Shown piece by piece: positions 31,646 to 42,535 of a DNA stretch of 64,000 nucleotides. The notes beneath the pieces were generated by a model. That model was not told the origin of the DNA. It ran no database searches and was given only the letters and a program-made list of their open reading frames with translations. The translations under genes and the position numbers were made by a program. This stretch comes from Eremomyces bilateralis CBS 781.70 (Eukaryota > Ascomycota > Dothideomycetes > Eremomycetales > Eremomycetaceae). Positions within the stretch are counted from its first letter, which is position 1. Each line of letters opens with the position of its first letter. The stretch spans positions 1,109,038-1,173,037 of the forward strand of contig NW_022985069.1 of assembly GCF_010015585.1 (NCBI RefSeq), written 5' to 3'.

Positions 31646-32883
31646 GAGAACCTTTGATCAAATGCTGACAGCCACGAAAGGACAAGATATAAAGAAGTCC
31701 CGCATCTATGCTATTTACTAGCCATCGATGCTCCGCATCACCGCTAGGGTTATGAAGAAATATTATCCACCACTTAAATCAATCGCTTTGCATTCGAAGC
31801 CACTGTATAATAGCCACTCGCGTGACTCCTTCAGATAGTGCCTTCTCTGCGTGGTTGAGCATATGACTCACCGCATACCCCAGAAAAGGATATTTGCCGC
31901 CCAACTCCTTCATTTTCTCCTCGCTCGTCAGTGCCCAAGTCATCCAGATCAAACTTACTGAGGTTCCCATGCTCATATTTCAAGTTTGAAGCCGGGAGAA
32001 CCAGCACGATGCCCATGAGACAGTATCCATGAGATGGAAGGGAGAGGGAGCTGAGATACTACTCAGTTCTGCTCGAAGAAGTCAAGAGAACTGCATGACT
32101 GGTATAAAATCAGAGATGCGGAGGTCAGGGAACTGTTCTGGTAAAGAGCACCATCGTTGTTGCATCTCAGCCTTTCTGCGCTGCAGCCAGGCCGTGGATA
32201 TGCAGATGTCTGCTCGCTCATCAGGCGCCTGGGAATGGAAAGAAGCCGTGAGTGTCACTAGAATTTCGGGGGAGGGGGTGGGCCAAGGATCCGCCATTAG
32301 CTCGACCTAGGAAACTCGCTCGAGTCTCCTGCAGTGGATCGGTTAAGTGTTTATCAACCAAGACGATTCGGATGAGAAAAACGAACAGGTGCAACTAATG
32401 GGCATGGTCTATTCAAACGCATCGCTGGTCATCTCGTGGCTGGGCTGCGACCAGGAGAGAGAACTGAGCTTCCATCCAACTGATCCGAACTGTGGCGCTT
32501 GAGGCCGATTCATCAGGAAGCTGGCTAGACGGTCTTTCGTGGATCCAGAAATAACCGTGGCTTCAAGTCTTGAACGTCGTCGACGAGCGAAGTAACATAT
32601 TCCTAACAAAGCATGGAGATCCCTCTAGGCTTTTATTTTCGATCCGCTCTGGACTCTCGTGTGGATTGTCTAGGAAATGGCACTCGCCAAGGATCTCAAA
32701 GTCATGGTTGGAAGTCATTTGATTTCCTTTAGTGGGATTGAATCTTCCGTCAAGCTATTGCATGAATATTGCGATTATCAAGAATCCCGTGTCCACAAGT
32801 TCGACAAGACATATAAGAAGGGCATATATTGTATACAGGAGATTACTGGGATCGGCAGAGACTTGTCGACCGGCTGGAAATAA

Positions 32884-34197
32884 TCGAACGTCAGTTGGGA
32901 GAGGTCAAAGAACAGAACAACTCACCGGGTCCAGTGTCTCGAGACACAGATTGAAAATTTGAAGGGGTGAAACTCGCGGAACTAAACGACGGACTGAAGA
33001 ACAGTCGCAACTCATGGCTCCACAGCGAAGGGGATCAACCGCGACAGGGACGATCGGAAGAGCTAGAAGCACCCGAATATCATCTGCAATCCGTGCGGAT
33101 CATCCCCTCAAATCAGTCCGAACAGTAGACATGGGCGCTACCCGTCAACAGAGTGCGTCGAGAGCAGAACAGCGCAAAACCGCGAAAGGAGCGAAGAACC
33201 ACCAGGTTTCGAGACCGAAAGAGAGAGATTCGACTGGACTCCGGCATAGCGAGCGCATTGTCAAAATTCGAGAAAATCGGAAGCCCTGAGAAGAAGTAAC
33301 GATTTATTTCCATATAAGCTGTAGCAAGACCAGCTCCGCAGAAGAATGTCTACGAAGGCCCTGCTTCTTGCAGGACTCTGACTTCTCTCCGTGAGACTTC
33401 CCCCCGCCTAGGCATATGCATGCCTCGCTGATTGTCTTAAGCCGCATTCATTTTGTGGTACTCGTCTGAATCGATCGTGTCTAGGTTGATAGAGGTCGGA
33501 AGGAGTGGGGCTGAGTGGTAAGATATCGCAAGACTGCGATTGCAAACATGACATGCATAGTCCGTCGTTGTGGGCGCGTTATTATGAGATCCGAGAGTGC
33601 CGAGATATGGATCGAATGGCAATCCATATTTGCAGTGATATTGGTTGGTTTAACATTAATTCACCGTTCTAGATATTCAGGCATTTATGGTGGGAATGGC
33701 AGCCATGACCGTTTCGTCAACATTTGGGAGCAATCGCTTGGGGCATTGAGATCATCACGAGCGTCGAGGACGAGAGTCGGAGTATAGGTTCTGATCGCCG
33801 AGAGAGCTACGAGACGCAGTTGACACATAATTAGGAGATTGGGTAGACCGGATCATGGCTTTGCTTCTTATTCTGCTGCAATATGCAAGCATTTTGCCAA
33901 ATTCGATCAGGTGAGGTTTGCTGGAATCACTGGAAGTATGAGGTTATGTCTGGTAGACTATTGAGAGAACCCCTAACAAAGCTGACGATATTATTATCCC
34001 CACCGTGGATAGCATCACGAAGATTGAACGATAGATCCAATGAAAGCACTGGATTCAGTTCTATATTTGCTTGCGTCGTGCAGCTTCTTAGTGATTCGTC
34101 CCTATTGACATTGATCCTCGGATGTTCTCATTGCACGCGTGTCCTGTCATCCGGCCATACCCCCATGAACCCGAATGTAGTCTCCCAAACCCCAACG
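32884..34197. other. Degraded region after HET relic
   Basis: Up to about 33290 the plus strand keeps protein-like, charged, coiled-coil-like frames (RLEIIERQLGEVKEQNN, KLAELNDGLKNSR) that are interrupted and may be the decayed tail of the HET gene or of another gene. From 33300 to 34197 I see nothing. Confidence 0.4.
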
Positions 34198-37100
34198 CTA
34201 TGCATTTCCCATCCCAGACATGAACCTAAGGAAATACGTCTCGTACGATGTTCTGTCCGTCGTCGGGCCCTTGCCGTCGGCATGCGTCTGCTCTAGCATT
34301 CCCCGACATAGTTCCTTGATCAGCTCCGTGACGGTCGCCTCCGAGACCTGCATGGCCGTCAACTCGCCCTCCAGCTGCCGGACGTACAGCAGCCCCGTCT
34401 TCCGCAGCAGCTTGATCTGCATCTTCGAGATCTCGATCGCCATGCCGCGGCCAAGAGGATACTTGATCGTGAACCCGTTGGACGTGGGGACCGCCCACGC
34501 GAGCGGCGCGAACCGCTGTAGGGCGAACGTGTCGAAGCCGGGGAAGATCGGGCTGGGCTCGGACGTCTGTCCGTTGATTTGAGGCTGGTTGGGCTTGTGC
34601 AGGCCGAGATTTTGGAGGAAGCTTTCGGGGAGCGCGACATCGGGGCCGCCCCAGACAGAAATGAAGCGACTGAGCACACCGAGCGACATTCGGGCGCTCT
34701 GCATGTCGCTAGCGTCCCCTGCGTACGTGCAAATAGCGGTGATGAGGGTGTCGAAAATGGGTTGGTTGGCTACATTGAGTTAGGCATGGACGTCAAATAG
34801 CCTTACCAGGGCATGGGTGGGGAAAACTTACTTTGACTCACAAAGACCGACGCAAGATCGTTGTTGAGGATGCACGAGATGAAGTCCAAGAACTCCCGAC
34901 GCAATTCCGCAAGCTGGATCTCCTCGTCGGTCCCGGTTGCCGGCTCCCCTAGGCCGGAAAAGATGCGTTGAAGCAGCGGCGTCACAATCGTGTCCAGAAT
35001 GCCGTAGATCTCGGTTTTGAAGGCAAACACGATCTGTTTCAACGATCGTAGGATCGGGGTCATCTCGTCGTTCGTCGAACTCTGAGATAGCAAGCCTTGG
35101 ATCCATCGGGGCAGCTGCTGGAGGATGTTGGAGCCCAGCACGCCGATGAGGCGCGAGAAGGTAAAACGCCCTGCCGTTCGGATGGCCATTTTCGGGGCGA
35201 GGGCCTCTAGGGCAACGAGGGTAACCTCTGCCGCGGGAACAAATGCTTCTGAAATGATCGAAGGCGGTGCGTTGCCTACCGATGAACCCGGTTGCCAATC
35301 AGAGAAGCCACGGGCTAGCGTGCCCAAAGCCATGATATCGTGGTGTAACTGTAGTACGGCCGTCTCATCGCCCCCTTTCGCAGCAGGCAGATTCTTCTCC
35401 ATATCCCCGAAGATCGGGTTCATGACCGATTGAGCATACAAGATCTTCTTGTCAACCTCCACGGTCGTGGCCGACAGCATGCAGCCAACGGCCTCGAAGA
35501 GGTTCAGCTGCGCCTCGAACTTGGCGTCCGAAGATTGATCCTCTTCGGATGACGACATCTCCTCATCGGCGGACGCTTCTGGCAGCTCGGCTTTGATGAC
35601 AAGCAGGTCGGCGATCGCTTCGATCACGTTGGAGACAATGCTGCCAATGTGCGTCTTGAGCGGCTTCACGAGCTTCAAGAACAGGTACCAGGACCGGGTT
35701 CGCACCTTCAGGTGACTGCTATGAAGGAATCGGATGAAGTTCTCCAAAATCGGTGGGATAAGGCCGGGATTGATCTCCAAGGCCTGGCTGTATCGGTTGC
35801 AGATTTCCATATACTGCAACTGCACAGCAGGATGCCCATGCGTTCCGATGCCTATGATAATATTAGCATGACTGCAGAACAGCCTCCATTAGCTACTCAC
35901 CTAGCTCGATCATCTTCGACAGCAACCCAATTGCTTGAGTCTCCGATTGTGTAGGCGCCCCGCCTGGTTTGTGTTTTGAGAACATCCCGCTTCCTTTTGA
36001 TGGCACAACCTCCAATACGAGGAACAGCTCCTGCAAGGCTAGATCCAACTCTCTCCAATCGATACCCGATTGGTGGACCTGGAATTTCTGAAAGCTCTCG
36101 GTCACGATCCGAGCAATCGTCTCCATAACCAAGGGTTCGTTGATCGCAGCCACGGTCTGCTGCAAAACAAAGAGTCTTCTTCTGAGGTCTTGGAATTCGG
36201 CTTCGTCCGTCTCCTCCCCTTCCTCGCCCCAAGAAGCCGTTTCGTCGTACTTCATCTTTGCGATGATGGCGTCCAGAATCGATGGCAGCATCCGCTGATA
36301 CTGATCGGGTAAGGTATCCTTTCGTTTGCGGAAGAAGGTCAGGAGGTCGGTAAGGGAGGGGATGACGGTCGAGCACACTTCGTCGAACTCGTCCGAGAAG
36401 AACCGGAGCAGGAAAGGGACGAAGGTCGAGAGGAGGAGGTCGGCTTGTTGATGGACTTCGGGGGGGCATTGGGTGTCGAGAACCTTGACGATGTCGAAAA
36501 CGACATTGTTGACGAGGCGAGCGACCATCTCAGCCAGATCCGTATCGTACTGCGAGGTGAAGCGGAGCTGCGATAATGGTTGGCTGGCAATGAGCTGGTC
36601 CACGACATTGCTGAGGTTGAGGTAGACCATCAACTGGATTTTCTCGGCGGGTTTCATTTTCTTCGCAACCGTCTCGCTGAACGCTTCGATGGCAACGTCT
36701 CGTAATTTCGCCCTCCCCTCGTCCGATTCTCGTGATATGACCTGCTGACCCGCGATGTCGAAGAGCGCCGAAATCAAGGTCTGGTTGACGATGAGGGATA
36801 TATCCATCCAGCTCACCCATCGGCTGATGGTCCGAATGCACATCTCGACGATAGTTTGGTCTATCCGGCTCCATTTCGAGAGAATATCTTGCCATGACGT
36901 CGCGATCGCCTGAGCATCCCGTTCCCTGATTAAATCCTTCAAGTCATTGTTCCGCCTTTGCTCCTCCCCACTCCGCGGCGCCAGCACATCAGCAATCTCG
37001 TCATGTATCGATCCCAGTAGCCTCAAATACATGATCGTGCCAATCGGGTTGCTTTCCGCGATGTTGGGAGGCTCTCCCTCTGCGAGGCTGCGGAAGTCTG

Positions 37101-37556
37101 CCAGACATGACGTCCAAGATGTCGGATATAATGAAGCAAACAACGCCGTCAGAGCCTGCGTGAGTTTGTTCTGGATATGCGGTGTCTCGACCTTGTCTGC
37201 CGTCGGAGGACCGCCATATGTCCGTTTCGTATATTGCATCAACTCGGAGCGGATGTACTCGAGGGTCTGCTTATCGACCTGGGGCGATTGGATGGCATTG
37301 TTGATGACTTCCAAGCAGAAGTGCCGCACAATCTCCTCCGCCTTAGGCGATCGAACAAAGAGAGTGAGGCAGTACTGTCCTGCCGAAGGGTCGGAGCGGA
37401 TTTGGTTGAGGAAGTTAATGGCCTGGGTCTTGAGATTTGGATCCGCGGCTGGGTTCCAGGCAATCTGAACGGCGTTTTCTATCTGGAAGGTGATGTTGGT
37501 GAGCAACATAGGACTTGAAAGTTGGACAAGGAGCATCTAGTTACCTGGCCGTCCAT
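34198..37556 (-). CDS. los1: Exportin-T (tRNA export karyopherin, Los1/Xpot)
   Basis: This importin-beta-family receptor carries mature tRNA out of the nucleus with Ran-GTP. There are four exons on the minus strand: 37556-37545, 37482-35901, 35851-34832 and 34769-34198. The introns are 62, 49 and 62 bases, each with GTRAGT- or GTAACT-type donors. The product is 1061 residues, close to the family length. The first exon is only 12 bases and encodes MDGQ, joined to IENAVQIAWNPAADPNLKTQ as in Aspergillus Los1. Further marks are the exportin-1-like region with QYCLTLFVRSPKAEEIVRHF, RTISRWVSWMDISLIVNQTL in the middle, HPAVQLQYMEICNRY across the second junction, and FDTLITAICTYAGDASD at the third. 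The whole chain is HEAT-like helices. The gene appears intact and should be essential or nearly so for efficient tRNA export. Confidence 0.95.
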
Positions 37557-38496
37557 ATCCACCCAGGCCGCCCACCGGTCCTATACGTATAAGGATGAAG
37601 GTCGTAAGAATGTCAGGTGGTTGTTATCTGACGCTTGACATCGGTACCCGGCAGGTTATGGGGAATGGAGCGGATTTAGCAGGTGTACGCCTCGGGAGAT
37701 AATGAAGGTCGTCGACTAAACAAATTGGACTGGACAAATGGTCGCAACAATGATATTCATTCCAGCCAAAAAGAATTGGTGAGCTGGCAGGGAACGGCGT
37801 GACCGGGGCTTTGCCGTTAGTACAGACAACCAATAATAAATGAGGCCTTTCGATGATCGATGAGGTCTAGACAGGCGAGTCTAGTGGTGGCTTTCGAGAA
37901 AGGACGGTGACACATAAAATGTAGAAGATCACCTTGGCAGTAACTTCGTTGAATTGATATTGATGATCGATAGCCCAGCAATGCGAACTGTGAGCTCGTT
38001 AAGTTTAGTCCCCAAATTTTCCCGAGCTTCAGCAAAATGGCCAATCTCGCCCAATCTCGAGCTCCACTATCCAAACTGCGGATATCGATCCTTCCCCGTC
38101 ATAATGCGATGCAGCTTGCCGTGAGTCTCTACATATATGTTCAATAATGCCCTGGGTGTATTCCCTGGAAATGTTCTGTATCCTTGGATTATTTTGGTTT
38201 AAGTTATGCATAGGGCGTGGTTTACAAGGCTCCGCTCACTCATTCACTCACTGTATCCGTAGGTGATACGACAGTAGACACACCAGAATGAGGACCTTAT
38301 CCTGGACCCAAATCCTTCTCCAAGTGGTCCAAACAAGAATATTTTCCTATAGGTATTCCTAAAGCCTCTGCTTTGATGCTCTAAGCTCGTCTTTAGAATT
38401 AATCCAGGGGTGTGTCGAAGGATTTCTATACAATTGTAGTGATATTAACCAAGATCCCTTCTTTGGAGGGCTTGGTAGACCATCTAGTCCAGATAC
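37557..38496. other. Intergenic
   Basis: This holds the promoter of los1 (read leftwards) and the 3' flank of the S-formylglutathione hydrolase gene. No gene is seen. Confidence 0.5.
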
Positions 38497-39520
38497 TTAC
38501 AGGATATGTTTCGAGGACAGGAACTTCGCAGCATAACTGACATGGTTATCGGCAAAGCTCGAAATGAAATAGTAGCTGTGGTCATAATCTGGCTGCATGC
38601 GGAGGGTGATATCCGTATCGTTGCCCGCCTCCTTGGCCGCCGCAATGAAGTTCTCTGGAAGCAACTGTCCCTGCTTGTAGAAGTTGTCGCCAGTTCCCTA
38701 AGGTTGATAAGCAGGTGCGAAAGTCATCATATCTAGCTTACTCACCACATCGATCAGCAGACTCAGCGGACCTTTCCACTTCTTGACCAGCTCGGTCGCA
38801 TCGTGCTCTTGCCATTTCGACTGATCTTCGCCGAAGTAGCCGTTGAATGCCTTCTGGCCCCAGGGGCAGTTGATTGGATTGGCAATTGGCGCGAATGCGG
38901 AGCATGACTTGTACATCCCAGGGTTTCGGAGGAACTGGCAGAGATATTAGCGAAATACTGAAGACTTTAGTTGTAGAGAGTCAAACCAGTGTCAAGGCGC
39001 CATGCCCGCCCATTGAGTGACCTGTGATACTGACTTTTGACGAGTCCAGCTCTGGGAACGAACTGAACAGCGCCTTGGGGAGCTCATCGGCAATGTAGGA
39101 GTACATATTGTAGCCCTTGGTCCATGGCTCTTTTGTGGCGTCGACGTAAAAGCCTGCACCACTACCAAAGTCATATGCATCATCTTCCCCTTCGATTTTC
39201 AAGCCCCCTAGATAATATCAACCAGCCATCCGACGTCTGAGAATAAAGTCTTGCGTAAACATACGTGGACTGGTGTCCGGATAGACGATTGCGATGCCGT
39301 GCTCACTTGCGGGCTTTTGGAAGAATCCCTTTTCGGCGCAATTGTCTCCCGTGCAGGTCAGGCCGGATAGATAGAATAGGACCGGGACTTTCCCCGACTG
39401 GGCCTGTGGGGGAAGGTAGAGGTTCAAATTCATATCGCAGTTCGTGCTAGAAGCCTTGTGGGTGAGCTTCAGGAGCTTACCGCCGCACGAGGCGATGGTC
39501 GCGTTCGTGGTGAAGGCCAT
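38497..39520 (-). CDS. S-formylglutathione hydrolase (esterase D family)
   Basis: This enzyme hydrolyses S-formylglutathione to formate and glutathione in glutathione-dependent formaldehyde detoxification, in the cytosol (EC 3.1.2.12). There are four exons: 39520-39265, 39207-38987, 38934-38746 and 38697-38497. The introns are 57, 52 and 48 bases, and the product is 288 residues. The alpha/beta-hydrolase nucleophile elbow is GHSMGGHGA (Ser about 150). The other triad members are probably Asp226 in GTGDNF and His262 in [26 protein letters not shown] near residue 51 is a family hallmark. The second donor is GTTTGA, unusual, but the frame and the conserved LTLFLRNPG support it. The ATG MAFTTN at 39520 fits the family start. 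Confidence 0.94.
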
Positions 39521-40036
39521 TTTGGCAGGCAATGGTCCTAATCTCAAGTAGATCGAAGGAAAGGAAGAAAGTCAAATTGAATATAAATCACTGTGCAGAT
39601 TTGATCTATATAAATCTCGCATGAGATGTAGTTCGCCTGCAAAACTGACGTAGCGCGGGGTGGCAGGGTTGATGGGCTTTTCCCTTTTAGGTCCGAATGT
39701 CCCCGTCTGTATCAATATTATCGAACCCCTGGGTGAGGAAATATAAAGGTCTGGTTCTTTGCGAATAAGATAGTAATGCATTTCGTATAAAGTGTGTGCG
39801 AAGTCTTTGTATCTTAATCGCGCAGGTGCTGTGCTATCTCGATTCTGAGCGCAGATGTCGATATCGCTTGTTCCCAGGAGACTACCATCACCTCGCGATG
39901 TTTGCATTTGGGAATAGAAAACCCGCTGACTACCCAATGTCCAAATGCTTGATGATTCCGATTACCACAAACGCCTCATACTGCCTGGATCCGTGCCTAA
40001 CCATTCCAGCTCGTGCCTCGCCATGTCCCTAATCGC
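39521..40036. other. Intergenic
   Basis: This is the promoter of the hydrolase gene (read leftwards) and the 3' flank of rpb6. No gene is seen. Confidence 0.5.
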
Positions 40037-40706
40037 TCACAGCAGCTCTTCGCAGGTCCAATCTTCGTAGCTGTGACGGTAAGGTTAGCATTAGAAATAG
40101 GCAGTAGAGAAAGTAGAGAGACATACCAGCCATCCGGGAGATATCTCCGCACAACCAACGGAATCTTCTTCTCGCGCAGCTCCTTGATCGCAATCTGAAG
40201 CGGATCCGTCTCCCCCTCCAAGTCCACCAGAACCGGCGCATTCATACTAATCGCCAGGAACACATTAGAAAACCCTCCCCCCTCGCTCAAGCTAAACCTT
40301 GGTTGCGTCTCACCTGATCTGCAGCGCCCTCGTCCCCAAGATCCTCGCCCTCTCGTACTTCGTCATATACGGCGTCGTCATCCGCTTATCCTTATCGACC
40401 TTCTTATCCTTCTGCGCGGCGACCGTGTTCGTCGGCGTGGGCTTGTTGACCGCCTTGCCGTTTTCGCTGTGCACGATGTTGTTCGGGTCGGGTTCGCCCT
40501 CCGCCCGCCGCTCTTCCGGGTCGACGATGTCCTGGCCCGCCGCGGGCGATTCGTAGTCCTCGGGTGTGAATGATTCGGGGGCTTCGTCGTACTCGTCGCC
40601 AGCGGGGCCCTCACTATTGGATTGAGTCAGTAGAATTGGAGGAAGCGGGAGGCAGGAGATCGTACTCGAGTATCATATCATGGTCGTCGTCGCCGGCGTC
40701 TGACAT
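40037..40706 (-). CDS. rpb6: RNA polymerases I, II and III subunit RPABC2 (Rpb6)
   Basis: This small subunit is shared by all three nuclear RNA polymerases and bridges the clamp and the stalk. There are four exons: 40706-40666, 40613-40314, 40246-40127 and 40070-40037. The introns are 52, 67 and 56 bases, and the product is 164 residues. The N-terminus is acidic ([11 protein letters not shown]... EDYES), as in all Rpb6. The conserved core is [20 protein letters not shown], then [20 protein letters not shown] and [19 protein letters not shown], and the end is [10 protein letters not shown]. At the last junction the codon becomes Cys (DGCYEDW), where other species have Ser or Trp-like residues. 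Start ATG is fixed by the acidic leader. The identity is very safe. Confidence 0.96.
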
Positions 40707-41061
40707 GTTGGCGGCGTGTAAAGTCACTTGAATCGGCTTTAGGAAAAGTAAAGAAAGCGGCCACGGGTCAAGGTGAAGTGGTAAAATGAGATGGAAGCAC
40801 AGATATTAGTAGTTAATGTGACCGTAGCAGAATAGAACTGGTGAAGTCTGTCTCAGCACGTCTGTTCGCCAAGAAAAAATGTTGGAATGGGTCCCGTCGT
40901 CAGGGTCCGCCACACTTTTATTCCCCCTCCCAAGGGCAATAATATATTCTACAACAACAATTGTACACCAAGTTCAGAACACGGTATTCTCCTTTAAATT
41001 GTGCTATGAGTTAGAGAAGGAGTCGGAATTCGGAGATCCCTCTTATACCGAGGACCTCAAA
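40707..41061. other. Divergent promoter region between rpb6 and TFIIIA-like gene
   Basis: About 355 bases separate two divergent start codons, so the two genes, both linked to RNA polymerase III function, may share a promoter. CCTCCC and TTTATTCCCCC tracts are visible. No ORF is supported. Confidence 0.55.
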
Positions 41062-42535
41062 ATGCTTGCCCAACCGTCCCTCAAGCGACATGCATTTGAT
41101 TTCCAGGACGCAAGTCCAAGTAAAAGGACACGCAGAGGTAAGATCGTCTCCCATGGTATCCATCGATTTACTCACACAATTTCTAGCCTCCGACGAGCTC
41201 CCAGACATAGATGAGGACATCATCTCTCCAGAGCATCTCATATCTGAAACAGAATGCACCCCTCGCACCACCCGCTCCTCCTCCACCGCCTCCCGTCCCA
41301 AGATCTACGACTGCCCCTACGACGCCTGCGGCAAGTCCTTCAACCGCCCCTGCCGCCTCTCCGACCACATCCGCACGCATACCAATGAACGCACCCACGC
41401 ATGCCCGTACCCCGACTGCGCGAAGACCTTCTTCCGCGACACCCACATGAACCGGCACATCAAGTCGGCGCACAAGCAAGAGCACAACTACGGGTGCACG
41501 TGGGCGGGGTGCGGCAAGCGGTTCAACACGGGGACGCGGCTCCGACGACATATGAAAACGCATGAGGACGTCCAGTTCCAGTGCACGGAGTACCCGCCTT
41601 GCGGCGAGATGTTCAGGAAGCATTCGACCCTCGCGGCGCATGTCTCGGAGGTGCACCTGGGCCGGAAACCGTATCCGTGTCCATACACCGACGATAGCAC
41701 CGGCGAGGCATGTCCCCGGGGCTACGACAGCGCTGCGAAGTTGAAGAGCCACATTGAGCAAAACCACGAGAGCAGCAAATCCTACTGGTGTCCCACCTGT
41801 ACCCAACACGCCTCGTCCCAGCTCTCCGATCAGCTCTCCGACTCCCCCCAACAACCCCCCCATCTTGCTCCATTCCCCACATACCGTGCCCTCCAGACTC
41901 ACATCCGCGACGCACACCCGCCCCAATGCCCACACTGCTCGACGCCCATCCACCGCGCCGCGGCGCTACGCGCGCACATCGAGCTCCACCACCCCGACGC
42001 CCCGGAGCGGCCGGACCCCGCGGACTGCAAATACGCGTGCGACATGGACGGGTGCGGGCGGGCGTTCACGCGGCAGGGGATCCTGGCGGAGCATAAGCGG
42101 CTACATCATCGGAAGGCAGGGCGGAAGGGGGATGCGGAGGTGTATGTGGCGGCGAGGAAGGGGAAGAGGTCGGATACGGTGATGCGGTTGACGGGGGCGG
42201 GGTATGAGGAGAGTGGGCGGGAGGTGGGGTGTCCGGTTGGGGGATGCGGGTGGCGGTTTTTCAAGGGGAGGGCACTGAAGGGGCATTTGGAGGGGTTGCA
42301 TGGGATGAGTGGGCGGGAGGTGGCGGAGATGGTGTTGGAGCAGGAGGCGGTGGTGGGGGGGCAGTTTTGGGTGGGGGCGAGGGGGATGGGGTTGGGAGTT
42401 GTGGATGAGGAGGAGGACGAGGATAATCGGTGGTTGGATCGGGAGATGGGAATTGAGGAGGGGATGGAGGGGATGGAGTTGAAGAGGGCGGAACCGGTAG
42501 GTGAGGACATGATTGATCCTATGATCTTAGGGTGA
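41062..42535 (+). CDS. TFIIIA-like C2H2 zinc-finger protein
   Basis: This is probably the 5S rRNA gene factor TFIIIA (Pzf1 in yeasts), which binds the internal control region and the 5S RNA. Exons are 41062-41137 and 41187-42535, with a 49-base intron (GTAAGA...TTTCTAG). The product is 474 residues. Eight to nine C2H2 fingers run from about residue 70 to 390, for example YDCPYDACGKSFNRPCRL, HACPYPDCAKTFFRDTHMNR, YGCTWAGCGKRFNTGTRLRR and CDMDGCGRAFTRQGILAEH, linked by short TH-T-ER-like linkers. The C-terminus is acidic (EEEDEDNRW). Tandem fingers with the CxxxxC spacing C-x4-C are typical of TFIIIA. The ATG MLAQPSLKRHAFDF gives a basic N-terminus. Another multi-finger protein cannot be fully ruled out. 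Confidence 0.88.

Larger units (their letters stand above)
30690..32325. other. Foreign insertion inside the HET relic
   Basis: This block lies between two consecutive conserved parts of a HET domain, so it must have arrived after the gene formed. It holds an antisense ankyrin-repeat fragment (31406-31645) and, on the plus strand, a Cys/His-rich relic (about 31160-31290). I found no terminal repeats or target duplication at its edges, so it is not a simple transposon. A repair patch or ectopic gene fragment is more likely. Borders are accurate to about 30 bases. Confidence 0.55.
30422..32883 (+). pseudogene. Broken HET-domain gene split by a 1.6-kb insertion
   Basis: HET-domain proteins act in heterokaryon incompatibility, a fungal self/non-self recognition reaction. 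The left part (about 30422-30690) opens with a well-placed ATG and carries RLLEVLPSNDENEKAACRF and YIAISYT, the usual HET-domain entry, then NLSSALQHIRNRRS. The right part (about 32330-32883) resumes with FINQDDSDEKNEQVQLMG, VYSNASLVISWLG and, later, MALAKDLKVMVGSHLISFSG. These are the next conserved blocks in the normal order. The two parts are separated by about 1.6 kb unrelated to HET. The gene is broken in several places besides the insertion and cannot make a normal protein. It looks like an old fossil, kept next to other accessory genes. Confidence 0.8.

Noticed and set aside
30690-32325. Reading the insertion as an active transposon
   Set aside because: No inverted or direct repeats at the borders and no intact enzyme gene.
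41183-41953. Long minus-strand frame opposite the TFIIIA-like gene
   Set aside because: Shadow of the GC-rich zinc-finger exon. Composition is only Val/Gly/Arg/Ala-rich.
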